Source: Deltaproteobacteria bacterium (GTDB lineage Bacteria; Desulfobacterota; GWC2-55-46). Taken from it: a stretch of DNA of 64,000 nt. The stretch lies in contig JACRCL010000029.1 of NCBI GenBank assembly GCA_016219015.1, positions 1-64,000 of the forward strand, written 5' to 3'. The translations under genes and the position numbers were made by a program. Of this stretch, positions 18,574 to 26,227 are shown piece after piece. Under the pieces are notes generated by a model. It had not been told where the DNA came from. It saw only the letters and a list, made by a program, of their open reading frames with translations, and did no database searches. Every line of letters begins with the position of its first letter. Position 1 is the stretch's first letter.

Positions 18574-19164
18574 ATGAAGATAACCTCCGCAGAATTCACC
18601 GCGAGCGCGGTAAACAGCAGAAGCTTCCCGAAAGACGGCCTCCCGGAAGTAGCCCTCATCGGGAGATCGAACGTCGGAAAATCCTCGCTCATAAACACCT
18701 TCACCAACAGGAAGATCGCCAAGACGAGCTCCACACCGGGAAAGACGCGCACCATAAACTTCTACAGGATAAACAATTCCTTCTACATCGTGGACCTCCC
18801 GGGCTTCGGATACGCGAAGGTGCCCGCGTCCGAAAAAAAGACCTGGGAGAGGATGACCGGGGATTATTTCAGGGACCGCGCGGACAGGGGGCTTTTGAGG
18901 GGCGCGCTCATCATACTCGACCCGAGGAGGGAGGCCGGGGAGGTCGAGGAGAACATCTACCGCTGGATAGAGGGGCTCGGCGCGCGGGCCATAACCGTAT
19001 TCACGAAATCCGACAAGCTCTCCCGGAACAAGATCTCATCAGGGATAGCCAAAATAAAAAGGAGCATCCCCGTAGGGGGCCATGTCATATTCTCTTCGTT
19101 GAACGGCGAGGGCAGGGACGCGCTCGGCAAAAGTATAAGGGAGCTGCTTGAGGGCGGCCCGTGA
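18574..19164 (+). CDS. engB: Ribosome-biogenesis GTPase EngB (YsxC/YihA)
   Basis: A 196-residue GTPase needed for late 50S subunit assembly. G1 is GRSNVGKSSLI, the G2 Thr lies in SSTPGKTRTINFY, G3 is DLPGFG, G4 is TKSDK and the G5-like region is FSSLNGEG. The hallmark insert VPASEKKTWERMTGDYF follows G3. Length is typical. It starts four bases after the upstream ATPase gene, suggesting co-transcription. Confidence 0.95.
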   Translation: MKITSAEFTASAVNSRSFPKDGLPEVALIGRSNVGKSSLINTFTNRKIAKTSSTPGKTRTINFYRINNSFYIVDLPGFGYAKVPASEKKTWERMTGDYFRDRADRGLLRGALIILDPRREAGEVEENIYRWIEGLGARAITVFTKSDKLSRNKISSGIAKIKRSIPVGGHVIFSSLNGEGRDALGKSIRELLEGGP

Positions 19165-19269
19165 CGCTTGTCACTGACCCATCCTTCGCCTTCGGGTAAA
19201 TATAATAGGGGGGGTTTTAGCATTTTGTTTAGTTGAAAGGCCCCGTTTTCACAGGTATTTAAATTCCGC

Positions 19270-19298
19270 TTGACAAAACTATCCAAAGGGGATTAATT
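19270..19298 (+). promoter_or_regulatory. Promoter-like site immediately before the CpoB-like gene
   Basis: TTGACA (19270-19275), 17 bases, then TTAATT (19293-19298). Transcription would begin around 19305, only about two bases before the start codon at 19307, so the mRNA could be nearly leaderless. Confidence 0.55.
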
Positions 19299-19306
19299 TT
19301 CTGGAG

Positions 19307-20101
19307 ATGAAAATAAGACCGCTTATCCTGTTCCCCCTTATCGCGCTCTCCTTCTCCGGCTGCGCCTCGATGAACGAAAGGGAAAGGGCCGTGGACCAGC
19401 TCACGAGGCAGGTCGCCGAATTGAAGGCCTCGGTCGAGGAAAAGGGCGCCAGGCTCGACGACCTGAGCAACAAGTTCTCCCTCCTCCATGAGAAGATCGA
19501 GGCCTCGAACGCGGCTATCGGGAAGATATCTACTGTGCCTGATGAGCCCCCCGCCGGGCTCGCCGTAGTGCCGCTAAATGAAGATGGGGAGGCCAGGGCA
19601 CGGAGAAGGTATCTCCCCGCAAAGCTCGAAAGGCCTGCTGAAAAGGCACCCCCAACGTCCGCGCCGGCATTGGCGAATAATGCCGGCATCGCGGCCAGGG
19701 CCGATACGCCGGTGACCCTCTATAACAGGGGGCAGGACCTCTTCATATCAGGCAGGTATGACGAGGCCCGCAGGGCCTTCCTCGCGCTCGTGAAGGACTT
19801 CCCCGGCGACAACCTCGCCGACAACGCCCTTTACTGGGTAGGCGAGTCCTATTATTCGGAGAAGGATTACGGGACGGCCCTTTTGAAGTTCAAGGAGGCG
19901 GCCGACAGGTACCCCGAGGGGAACAAGGCCCCTGACGCGCTCCTCAAGGTCGGCTTCACATGTATCGAGATAAACAGGCCCGAGGACGCGAAAGACGCGC
20001 TCCAGGGCCTTGTAAGGAAGTATCCGGATTCAGAGGCCGCCATCAAGGCAAAAAAGGCGCTCGATAAGCTCTCGGGCGCAAAAAAGGAAGGGTCGAGATG
20101 A
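19307..20101 (+). CDS. ybgF: CpoB/YbgF-like TPR lipoprotein
   Basis: A 264-residue envelope protein. The N-terminal lipobox LSFSGCAS (Cys near residue 18) predicts acylation, which differs from enterobacterial CpoB, a soluble periplasmic protein. Residues 22-70 are a coiled coil (the trimerisation region), then comes an Ala/Pro-rich linker, and from about 140 onwards three TPR-like repeats begin at LYNRGQDLFISGRYDEARRAF, quoted in part, with ADNALYWVGESYYSEKDY and PDALLKVGFTCIEI. CpoB links Tol-Pal constriction to peptidoglycan synthesis; no tol or pal genes are adjacent. Only GGAG directly abutting the ATG is seen as a ribosome-binding site. Its stop overlaps the next start (ATGA). Confidence 0.85.
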   Translation: MKIRPLILFPLIALSFSGCASMNERERAVDQLTRQVAELKASVEEKGARLDDLSNKFSLLHEKIEASNAAIGKISTVPDEPPAGLAVVPLNEDGEARARRRYLPAKLERPAEKAPPTSAPALANNAGIAARADTPVTLYNRGQDLFISGRYDEARRAFLALVKDFPGDNLADNALYWVGESYYSEKDYGTALLKFKEAADRYPEGNKAPDALLKVGFTCIEINRPEDAKDALQGLVRKYPDSEAAIKAKKALDKLSGAKKEGSR

Positions 20102-21303
20102 AAAGAAAACTGTTCGCGCTTCTGTTTTCGCTTTCACTTTTAGCTCCAATGAGCCTGATGGCCGACGAGGTCGCTGTCCCCCGGGAAGACGCCGGGGAAA
20201 ACGCGCAGGCCCGGCCTGAGGCGCAGGCGGAAGAGGCCGCCCCCGCGATGCCGCCGGAGGTGACCGGGGCCGCCCCGGCAAGCGAGGCAAAGCCCAAAGA
20301 GGAAGAGGTCCACTATTACACGATAGTCCCCCACGACACCCTCTGGGACATCTCGGGCCGGTTCCTCAAGAACCCTTTCAAGTGGCCGAGGATATGGAAG
20401 ATCAACCCGTACATAAAGAACCCGGACCTCATCTACCCGGGCAACGTCGTCAAGATAACCCCGAACGGGATGGAGATAATAAGCAAAAAAGAGGCTGAGG
20501 CCGAGATGGGGAAGCTGCCCACGGTGAGCCTCGAGCCTGAAGAGGAAAAGGTAGTCGTCCTCGAGCCCGAGAAAAAAGAGGAGGCCGCTCCAGCCCCCCC
20601 GCCGACGCCCGAAAAGCCCAAGGCAAGCTACACATCGATAGAGAGAAGGGGGTTCATAGCCGGCAAGGAGCTTGAGTCCGCCGGTGCGCTGGTCGGCGCG
20701 AAAGAAGTGAAGGACCTCATGAGCGAAGGGGATGATGTCTTCATCTCGTTCAAGGACAAGTCCGCCGTAAAGCCCGGCGACAGCTTCTCGATATTCAGCG
20801 TGGGGCAGCCGATAAAGCACCCGGTGACGGGCGCCCGGATAGGCAACGCCATAGAAACACTCGGGAGCGTCATTGTCACGGCCGTGAACGACGTCGTGGA
20901 GGGCAGGATAAATACCTCTTACAGGGAGATAGAGGCTGGCGCGAGGGTCATGGAATTAAGGCCGCGCGTCACGGAGGTCGAGATAACGGCGCCTGAAACG
21001 GACGTGAAGGGCTTTATCGTAGCCGCGGTGGAAGGCAAGGAAAACCTCTCCAAGGGGGATATCGCGTATATAGACAGGGGCAGCCGTGACGGATTGAAGA
21101 AAGGCAATATCATGCGCATATTCAGGGAGGCCGGGAAAGTGCCTGACCCGGTCAACAGGGGCAAGTCCCTGAGCCTGCCGCCGATCGAGCTCGGCACCCT
21201 CGTGGTCATAGACACGGATGATAGCACCTCGTCCTGCGTAGTCGTAAAAAGCCTCAAGCCCATCGTCTGGGGCGACAAGGTCGCTACCGTCGCAGCGCAT
21301 TGA
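20098..21303 (+). CDS. Exported LysM-domain protein
   Basis: A 401-residue secreted protein with a signal peptide (residues 1-22, ending LMADE) and a Glu/Ala/Pro-rich linker. One LysM domain lies at about 76-122, beginning YYTIVPHDTLWDISGRFLK and ending DLIYPGNVVKI. The LysM fold binds peptidoglycan glycan strands. The C-terminal 200 residues are beta-rich repeats resembling the SAF-like or flagellar basal-body-like segments often seen behind LysM in deltaproteobacteria (for example KPGDSFSIFSV and SKGDIAYIDRG). The start overlaps the stop of the CpoB-like gene, so the two form one operon, and dprA-topA follow. Likely a cell-wall-anchored envelope protein; its exact role is unknown. Confidence 0.87.
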   Translation: MKRKLFALLFSLSLLAPMSLMADEVAVPREDAGENAQARPEAQAEEAAPAMPPEVTGAAPASEAKPKEEEVHYYTIVPHDTLWDISGRFLKNPFKWPRIWKINPYIKNPDLIYPGNVVKITPNGMEIISKKEAEAEMGKLPTVSLEPEEEKVVVLEPEKKEEAAPAPPPTPEKPKASYTSIERRGFIAGKELESAGALVGAKEVKDLMSEGDDVFISFKDKSAVKPGDSFSIFSVGQPIKHPVTGARIGNAIETLGSVIVTAVNDVVEGRINTSYREIEAGARVMELRPRVTEVEITAPETDVKGFIVAAVEGKENLSKGDIAYIDRGSRDGLKKGNIMRIFREAGKVPDPVNRGKSLSLPPIELGTLVVIDTDDSTSSCVVVKSLKPIVWGDKVATVAAH

Positions 21304-21332
21304 CCCGGTAAAACAGCTTCGTTATCACTTCA

Positions 21333-21364
21333 GGGGATGGCAATACGGCCATCCCCTTCTATTG
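21333..21364 (+). terminator. Probable terminator after the LysM gene
   Basis: Perfect stem GGGGATGGC/GCCATCCCC with a short loop, followed by TTCTATTG; the T-run is short. Confidence 0.65.
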
Positions 21365-21388
21365 TAAGCTAAGGGTTTTTCCCGGACA

Positions 21389-22465
21389 TTGGTGGAAAGT
21401 GAAAGCCTGAAATACTGGCTCGCTCTTGGCAGGCTCAAGGGCATAGAGCGGGCCTTAAGCGGCGTCCTCAACAAGTTCGGCTCGCCCGAGGCCGTCTTCA
21501 AGGAGAATAAAAAAGCCCTCGAGGCGTTCTCTGCGGATTTCGCCAGGTCGGTTGCCGCGTTCGAGGACTGGAAGCCGGTCGACAAGGAACTGGCGCTTAT
21601 CGAGAAACAAGGCGTATCGGTCATCACCTTCGACAGCCCACAGTACCCGGCCCTCCTTAAAGAGATATTCGACCCGCCGTGCATCCTGTACGCGAAGGGG
21701 AGGATATCGTTCGAGGGGCCAACTGTAGCCATCGTGGGCACGAGGCACCCGACGCATTACGGGCTCAGGATGGCGGAGACCATAGCGAGGGACCTGGGCG
21801 GCATGGGCGCAACTATCGTGAGCGGCATGGCCCGGGGCTGCGACATGGCCGCCCACAAAGGGGCGCTCTCTTCCGGCGGGTTCACGATAGCCGTGCTCGG
21901 CACGGGCGTCGATACGCCGTACCCGAGGGAGAATACGAAGCTGTACGAGGAGATAGCGGCAAAAGGGCTCGTCGTCTCTGAGTTCCCGCTCGGCACGCCG
22001 CCGCAGCCGTATAACTTCCCGAGGAGGAACAGGATTATAAGCGGGCTCTCCGAAGGCGTTCTTGTGGTAGAGGCTCCATTGAGGAGCGGGTCTTTGATGA
22101 CCGCCAATCTCGCGCTCGAACAGAACAGGGAAGTGTTCGCTATCCCCGGCCCCGTTACCTCGCCGAAGAGCATGGGCGCGAACAAGCTCCTTAAAGAAGG
22201 GGCAAGGCTCGTCGAGGGCGCCGAAGACATAACAACGGCGCTCGGGTTGAAATTCGTGCCGGGCAAAAGCGCCCAGGCGGCGCCTGAGCTTGGAAAGGAA
22301 GAGAGGCTCGTCTGGGACTGCCTCAATGACGGGCCGGTCCACATAGACTGGATAGCCGAGAAGGCCGGAATTCAGGCCGGGAAGGCCTCAGCGCTCCTGC
22401 TCGAAATGGAATTGAAGGGCCTTGTCGAGCAGAAGCCGGGCAAGCGCTTCTTGAGGAGGTTCTGA
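21389..22465 (+). CDS. dprA: DNA-processing protein DprA (Smf)
   Basis: A 358-residue protein that protects incoming single-stranded DNA and loads RecA during natural transformation. A helical N-terminal domain is followed by the Rossmann-like core VAIVGTRHPTHYGLRMAE, SGMARGCDMAAHKGAL and VLGTGVDTPYPREN, then NRIISGLSEGVLVVEAP and SLMTANLALEQNREVFAIPG. A C-terminal winged-helix segment (about 290-358) is present. The longest frame begins at TTG 21389 with a GTG directly after it at 21392; neither has a strong ribosome-binding site, so the start is uncertain by a codon. topA follows, a pairing common in bacteria. Confidence 0.95.
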   Translation: MVESESLKYWLALGRLKGIERALSGVLNKFGSPEAVFKENKKALEAFSADFARSVAAFEDWKPVDKELALIEKQGVSVITFDSPQYPALLKEIFDPPCILYAKGRISFEGPTVAIVGTRHPTHYGLRMAETIARDLGGMGATIVSGMARGCDMAAHKGALSSGGFTIAVLGTGVDTPYPRENTKLYEEIAAKGLVVSEFPLGTPPQPYNFPRRNRIISGLSEGVLVVEAPLRSGSLMTANLALEQNREVFAIPGPVTSPKSMGANKLLKEGARLVEGAEDITTALGLKFVPGKSAQAAPELGKEERLVWDCLNDGPVHIDWIAEKAGIQAGKASALLLEMELKGLVEQKPGKRFLRRF

Positions 22466-22493
22466 AAAAGCCATAAAAAAGCGGCGGGATTGT

Positions 22494-22560
22494 GTTATAA
22501 TTTCCCATCGGCCCGCGAGCCCCGCATATCGTTCCCTGGGTTCTCGCGCCGGGCCGTTGG
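22494..22560 (+). promoter_or_regulatory. Possible topA promoter -10 and leader hairpin
   Basis: TATAAT sits at about 22496, without an obvious -35. Downstream, GGCCCGCGAG pairs with CTCGCGCCGGGCC around a loop of about 23 bases, giving a strong GC hairpin in the topA leader. No T-run follows at once, so it is not a plain terminator. Confidence 0.45.
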
Positions 22561-22638
22561 CCCCGGCGACAGGCTTCAAAACCTCTGTGCGTTTTTTGTC
22601 AAAATAATGCTGCCTTAAAAAAACATGTTAGGATAGGT

Positions 22639-24771
22639 ATGGCAAAATCACTCGTAATAGTAGAATCGCCCGCCAAGGCTAAGACGATAAACAAGTTCCT
22701 CGGCAAGGACTTCACCGTGCTCGCCTCCATCGGCCACATAAAGGACCTGCCCAAGAGCAAGCTCGGGGTCGAGATAGAAAACGACTTCGAGCCCCACTAC
22801 GAGGCAATAAAGGGCAAGGCCGCCACCATAAGGGAGCTAAAGAAGGCCGGCAAGGCGGCCGAGAGGATATACCTCGCCCCGGACCCCGACAGGGAGGGCG
22901 AGGCCATCGCCTGGCATATAGCCGAGGAGATAGACAAGAAGAAAGAAAAGACGCTGAGGGTCCTCTTTAACGAGATAACCGAGAAGGCCGTAAGGGAGGC
23001 GATAGAGCACCCCACCGAGCTCGACCAGAACAAGTTCGAGGCCCAGCAGGCCCGCAGGATCCTCGACCGCCTCGTCGGCTACCAGGTAAGCCCGATACTC
23101 TGGGACAAGGTAAGAAGGGGCCTGAGCGCCGGGAGAGTCCAGTCCGTGGCGGTGAGGCTCATATGCGAGAGGGAAAGGGAGATACAGGCCTTTACACCCG
23201 TCGAGTACTGGTCGATGACCGCGGAGCTCGAGGGTAAAACCGGCGAGCCGTTCAAGGCCAGGCTCGTAAAAAAAGGCAATGATAAGGTCGAGCTCAATAA
23301 CGAAACGGACGCGAAGGCGGCCTTGAAGGCGCTCGAAGGCGCGGAGTGGAGGGTCTCCGAGGTCGAGACAAAGGAGACAAAAAGGAACCCGGCGGCCCCG
23401 TTCACCACGAGCAAGCTCCAGCAGGAGGCCTCCCGCAAGCTCGGCTACACCGCGAAAAAGACGATGATGCTCGCCCAGCAGCTCTACGAAGGAGTCGAGG
23501 TAGGGGAAGAAGGCTCCGCGGGCCTCATCTCCTACATGAGGACCGATTCGACTCGGATATCGAACGAGGCTATAGCCGCGGCCCGCGTCCTCATAGAGGA
23601 GAAGTACGGACCCCGGTACCTGCCCGCCAAGCCCAATGTCTATAAGACCAAGAAGAAGGCCCAGGACGCGCACGAGGCCATAAGGCCGACGTACTTCCAG
23701 TACACGCCCGAGGCCGTTAAGACGCACCTCTCCAAGGACCAGTTCAGGCTCTACCAGCTTATATGGAACAGGTTCATCGCCTGCCAGATGGCCCCGGCCA
23801 TAATCGACCAGACAAGGGCGCAGATAAAGGCCGCGGACTTCACCTTCTCGGCCTCGGGCTCGACCGTCAAGTTCCCCGGCTTTACGGCCGTCTACATGGA
23901 AGGCAAGGACGTGGAGGAGGAGAAAGAGGAGAAACTCCCGCCGCTTTCTCCGAACGAGGCGTTGAAGCTCCTCGGTCTTACCCCGGCCCAGCACTTCACC
24001 CAGCCGCCCCCGAGGTTCACGGAGGCCTCCCTTGTAAAGGAGCTCGAGGAAAAGGGCATAGGCAGGCCCTCGACCTACGCCGCTATTATTTCCACCATCC
24101 AGGACAGGGAGTACGTGGTAAAGGACAAGACGCAGTTGAAGCCCACGGAGCTCGGCTTCCTCGTAACGGACCTCCTGATAAGCTCCTTCCCGGAGATACT
24201 CGACGTCGAGTTCACGGCCCGCATGGAAGAGGAGCTCGACATGATAGAGGAAGGGACGATGCAGTGGAAGAAGACCATGCACGAGTTCTGGGGGCCTTTC
24301 AAGGAGAGCATCGAGAAGGCGAAGAAGGACATGAAGAACGTCAAGGCCGAGGAGGTCGCGACCGACATCTCCTGCGAGAAGTGCGGCAAGACCATGGTCA
24401 TAAAATGGGGGAGGAAGGGCAAGTTCCTCGCCTGCTCCGGCTACCCGGAGTGCAAGAACACGAAGGACTTCACCACCGACGAGCACGGCAAAGTGACGGC
24501 CGTGGAGCGCGCCGCCGAGACGACGGACACCCCCTGCCCCAAGTGCGGCAAGCAGATGGTCGTCAAGAGCGGCAGGTTCGGCAAGTTCCTCGCCTGCTCG
24601 GACTACCCGGACTGCAAGACAACCCTGCCGTACTCGACCGGCATACCGTGCCCGAACGGGGACGGCGGCACGCTCGTGGAGAGGCGGACCAAGAAGGGGA
24701 GGATGTTTTTCAGCTGCTCGAAATACCCGGACTGCAAGTACGCCACCTGGGAGCTGCCCAAGACGGGTTGA
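22639..24771 (+). CDS. topA: DNA topoisomerase I
   Basis: A 710-residue type IA topoisomerase that relaxes negative supercoils. The TOPRIM domain begins VIVESPAKAKTINKFLG and includes APDPDREGEAIAWH. The catalytic Tyr lies in ISYMRTDSTRIS (near residue 298). The C-terminus carries three zinc-ribbon units: CEKC ... CSGYPEC, CPKC ... CSDYPDC and a third, CPNGDGG ... CSKYPDC, in which the first Cys pair is degenerate. A start at ATG 22639 with AGGATAGG upstream is clear. It lies downstream of dprA in the same direction. Confidence 0.97.
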   Translation: MAKSLVIVESPAKAKTINKFLGKDFTVLASIGHIKDLPKSKLGVEIENDFEPHYEAIKGKAATIRELKKAGKAAERIYLAPDPDREGEAIAWHIAEEIDKKKEKTLRVLFNEITEKAVREAIEHPTELDQNKFEAQQARRILDRLVGYQVSPILWDKVRRGLSAGRVQSVAVRLICEREREIQAFTPVEYWSMTAELEGKTGEPFKARLVKKGNDKVELNNETDAKAALKALEGAEWRVSEVETKETKRNPAAPFTTSKLQQEASRKLGYTAKKTMMLAQQLYEGVEVGEEGSAGLISYMRTDSTRISNEAIAAARVLIEEKYGPRYLPAKPNVYKTKKKAQDAHEAIRPTYFQYTPEAVKTHLSKDQFRLYQLIWNRFIACQMAPAIIDQTRAQIKAADFTFSASGSTVKFPGFTAVYMEGKDVEEEKEEKLPPLSPNEALKLLGLTPAQHFTQPPPRFTEASLVKELEEKGIGRPSTYAAIISTIQDREYVVKDKTQLKPTELGFLVTDLLISSFPEILDVEFTARMEEELDMIEEGTMQWKKTMHEFWGPFKESIEKAKKDMKNVKAEEVATDISCEKCGKTMVIKWGRKGKFLACSGYPECKNTKDFTTDEHGKVTAVERAAETTDTPCPKCGKQMVVKSGRFGKFLACSDYPDCKTTLPYSTGIPCPNGDGGTLVERRTKKGRMFFSCSKYPDCKYATWELPKTG

Positions 24772-24968
24772 CCTCGGAGGCTACTCCGGATATAATGTCA
24801 TTGTCTATCGCCTGACCCGGCCCGCAGCGGCCGCAGGCCGCTCTTCAGCGAACCACACCGCGAAACCCCGGCTTTCGCCGGAACTGCCTTTTTTCAAACC
24901 TCAGTCTACTCATCCTTCGGCTTCATTCTCAGTAAAGGCGGCTTCCCAACCCTAAATAAAGGTGGCGC

Positions 24969-25718
24969 ATGATCACAAAGGACTCAAAGAGCGTACTGGT
25001 CGCTGACGACAGTATCTTCTTCAGGACCAAGCTGAGCGACATCCTCGTCGAGGCCGGGCACAAGGTCAGGTTCGCCAGGGACGGCAGGGAGGTCTTAAGC
25101 GAGATAAAGATAGACTCCAACGGCATAGACCTCCTCGTCCTCGACCTCCAGATGCCCGACATAGACGGCTTCGGGGTATTGAAGTGGCTCGAGGAGAACG
25201 GCTTCAAGGGGAAGTTCCCGGTCCTCGTCATAACCGGCGCCTACGAGCCCGCCGATGTGATAGAGAAGCTCCGGGGGCTGGGCGCGAGCGGGCTCATGAC
25301 AAAGGGCTACACGCCCGAGCAGATAGTCTTCAGGGTGAACAGGCTCCTGTTCCCGGAAAAGGCGGCCAGGGGCACGATGCCGAGGGAGAGGGTGCCGGTA
25401 TCCATCCCGGTGGACTTCATAATAGGGGACCTGTCGCGCACCGGCTTTCTCCTTAACTTAAGCGAGACGGGCACGTTCCTCCACACAAAGGAGGACCTCC
25501 TTACCGGCGCGATGCTCAGGCTGAAGTTCACGCTCCCCGGGGGAGATAAGCTCATAGAGGCGAAGGGGATCGTGAAGTGGTCTACCGCGGAGGTGGCGAG
25601 CAAGACGCTTTTCGGCGGCTACGGGATAATGTTCACCACCGTCTCGGACGAGGACGGCAGGCTCCTTAAAGAGTTCATAGCCTCAGAGACAAAGAGGCTC
25701 GGCCTCCAGCACGATTGA
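24969..25718 (+). CDS. Response-regulator receiver fused to a PilZ domain
   Basis: A 249-residue cytoplasmic signalling protein. Residues 8-125 form a receiver domain: acidic pair at DD 13-14, phospho-acceptor Asp59 in LVLDLQMPD, Thr/Ser in ITGAY and Lys in MTKGY. Residues 135-245 form a PilZ-like domain with PRERVPVSIPVDF and NLSETG, matching the RxxxR and D/NxSxxG c-di-GMP motifs imperfectly (the Arg motif is atypical). The architecture suggests that phosphorylation and c-di-GMP inputs meet in one protein with no DNA-binding output. No histidine kinase is adjacent. AAAGGTGG precedes the ATG. Ligand binding is inferred, not shown. Confidence 0.85.
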   Translation: MITKDSKSVLVADDSIFFRTKLSDILVEAGHKVRFARDGREVLSEIKIDSNGIDLLVLDLQMPDIDGFGVLKWLEENGFKGKFPVLVITGAYEPADVIEKLRGLGASGLMTKGYTPEQIVFRVNRLLFPEKAARGTMPRERVPVSIPVDFIIGDLSRTGFLLNLSETGTFLHTKEDLLTGAMLRLKFTLPGGDKLIEAKGIVKWSTAEVASKTLFGGYGIMFTTVSDEDGRLLKEFIASETKRLGLQHD

Positions 25719-25735
25719 TCTTGACCGTTTTTTTG

Positions 25736-26227
25736 TCAGGCCCTGCGGGGTTTCAGGTAGTAGGAAAAGGCGGCGAGTATCACGCCAACGGTTATCGCCG
25801 AGTCTGCCACGTTGAACGCGGGCCAGTGGTAAGCCCCGATATGGAAGTCGAGGAAGTCCACGACCTCGCCGAACCTTACCCTGTCTATGAGGTTGCCTAC
25901 CGCCCCTCCGGCTATCAGGGAGAGGCTGAAAGAAGTGAGCCTGTCCTTTGACTCCCTTACAAGAAAGCCGATGACAGCGAGCGCCGCCACCGAGACCCCC
26001 GCAAGGATGACCCTCCTTAAGCTCCCGCCCTCGTTCAGTATCCCGAAGGCCGCTCCCGGGTTTTTGAGGTAGACGATGTTGAAGACGCCGGGGACGGCCT
26101 CTATTACCTGGTTGGGCCAAAGGCGGGCCGCTATATAGGCCTTTGTAGCCTGGTCCGCTATAATGACGGAGGCCGCGGTGATAAAAAATATCCTGACGTT
26201 CCTGATTATCTGAGCGCCTCCACGCAC
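25736..26227 (-). CDS. lspA: Lipoprotein signal peptidase (signal peptidase II)
   Basis: An inner-membrane aspartyl protease that removes lipoprotein signal peptides; several lipoproteins in this window would be substrates. Four membrane helices are visible, with the conserved blocks [35 protein letters not shown] (catalytic Asp) and FNVADSAI (second catalytic Asp). Start choice is a problem: ATG 26296 and GTG 26227 lie inside ileS without ribosome-binding sites and add unusual residues. The family-like N-terminus ([19 protein letters not shown]) begins at ATA 26209, which overlaps the ileS stop and has GGAGG seven bases upstream. I list the GTG frame, but the true start may be the AUA codon. 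It is translationally coupled to ileS. Confidence 0.92.
   Translation of the reverse strand: MRGGAQIIRNVRIFFITAASVIIADQATKAYIAARLWPNQVIEAVPGVFNIVYLKNPGAAFGILNEGGSLRRVILAGVSVAALAVIGFLVRESKDRLTSFSLSLIAGGAVGNLIDRVRFGEVVDFLDFHIGAYHWPAFNVADSAITVGVILAAFSYYLKPRRA

Noticed and set aside
22837-24486. 549-codon minus-strand frame inside topA
   Set aside because: Shadow of topA caused by high GC at third positions; no motif of any family is visible.
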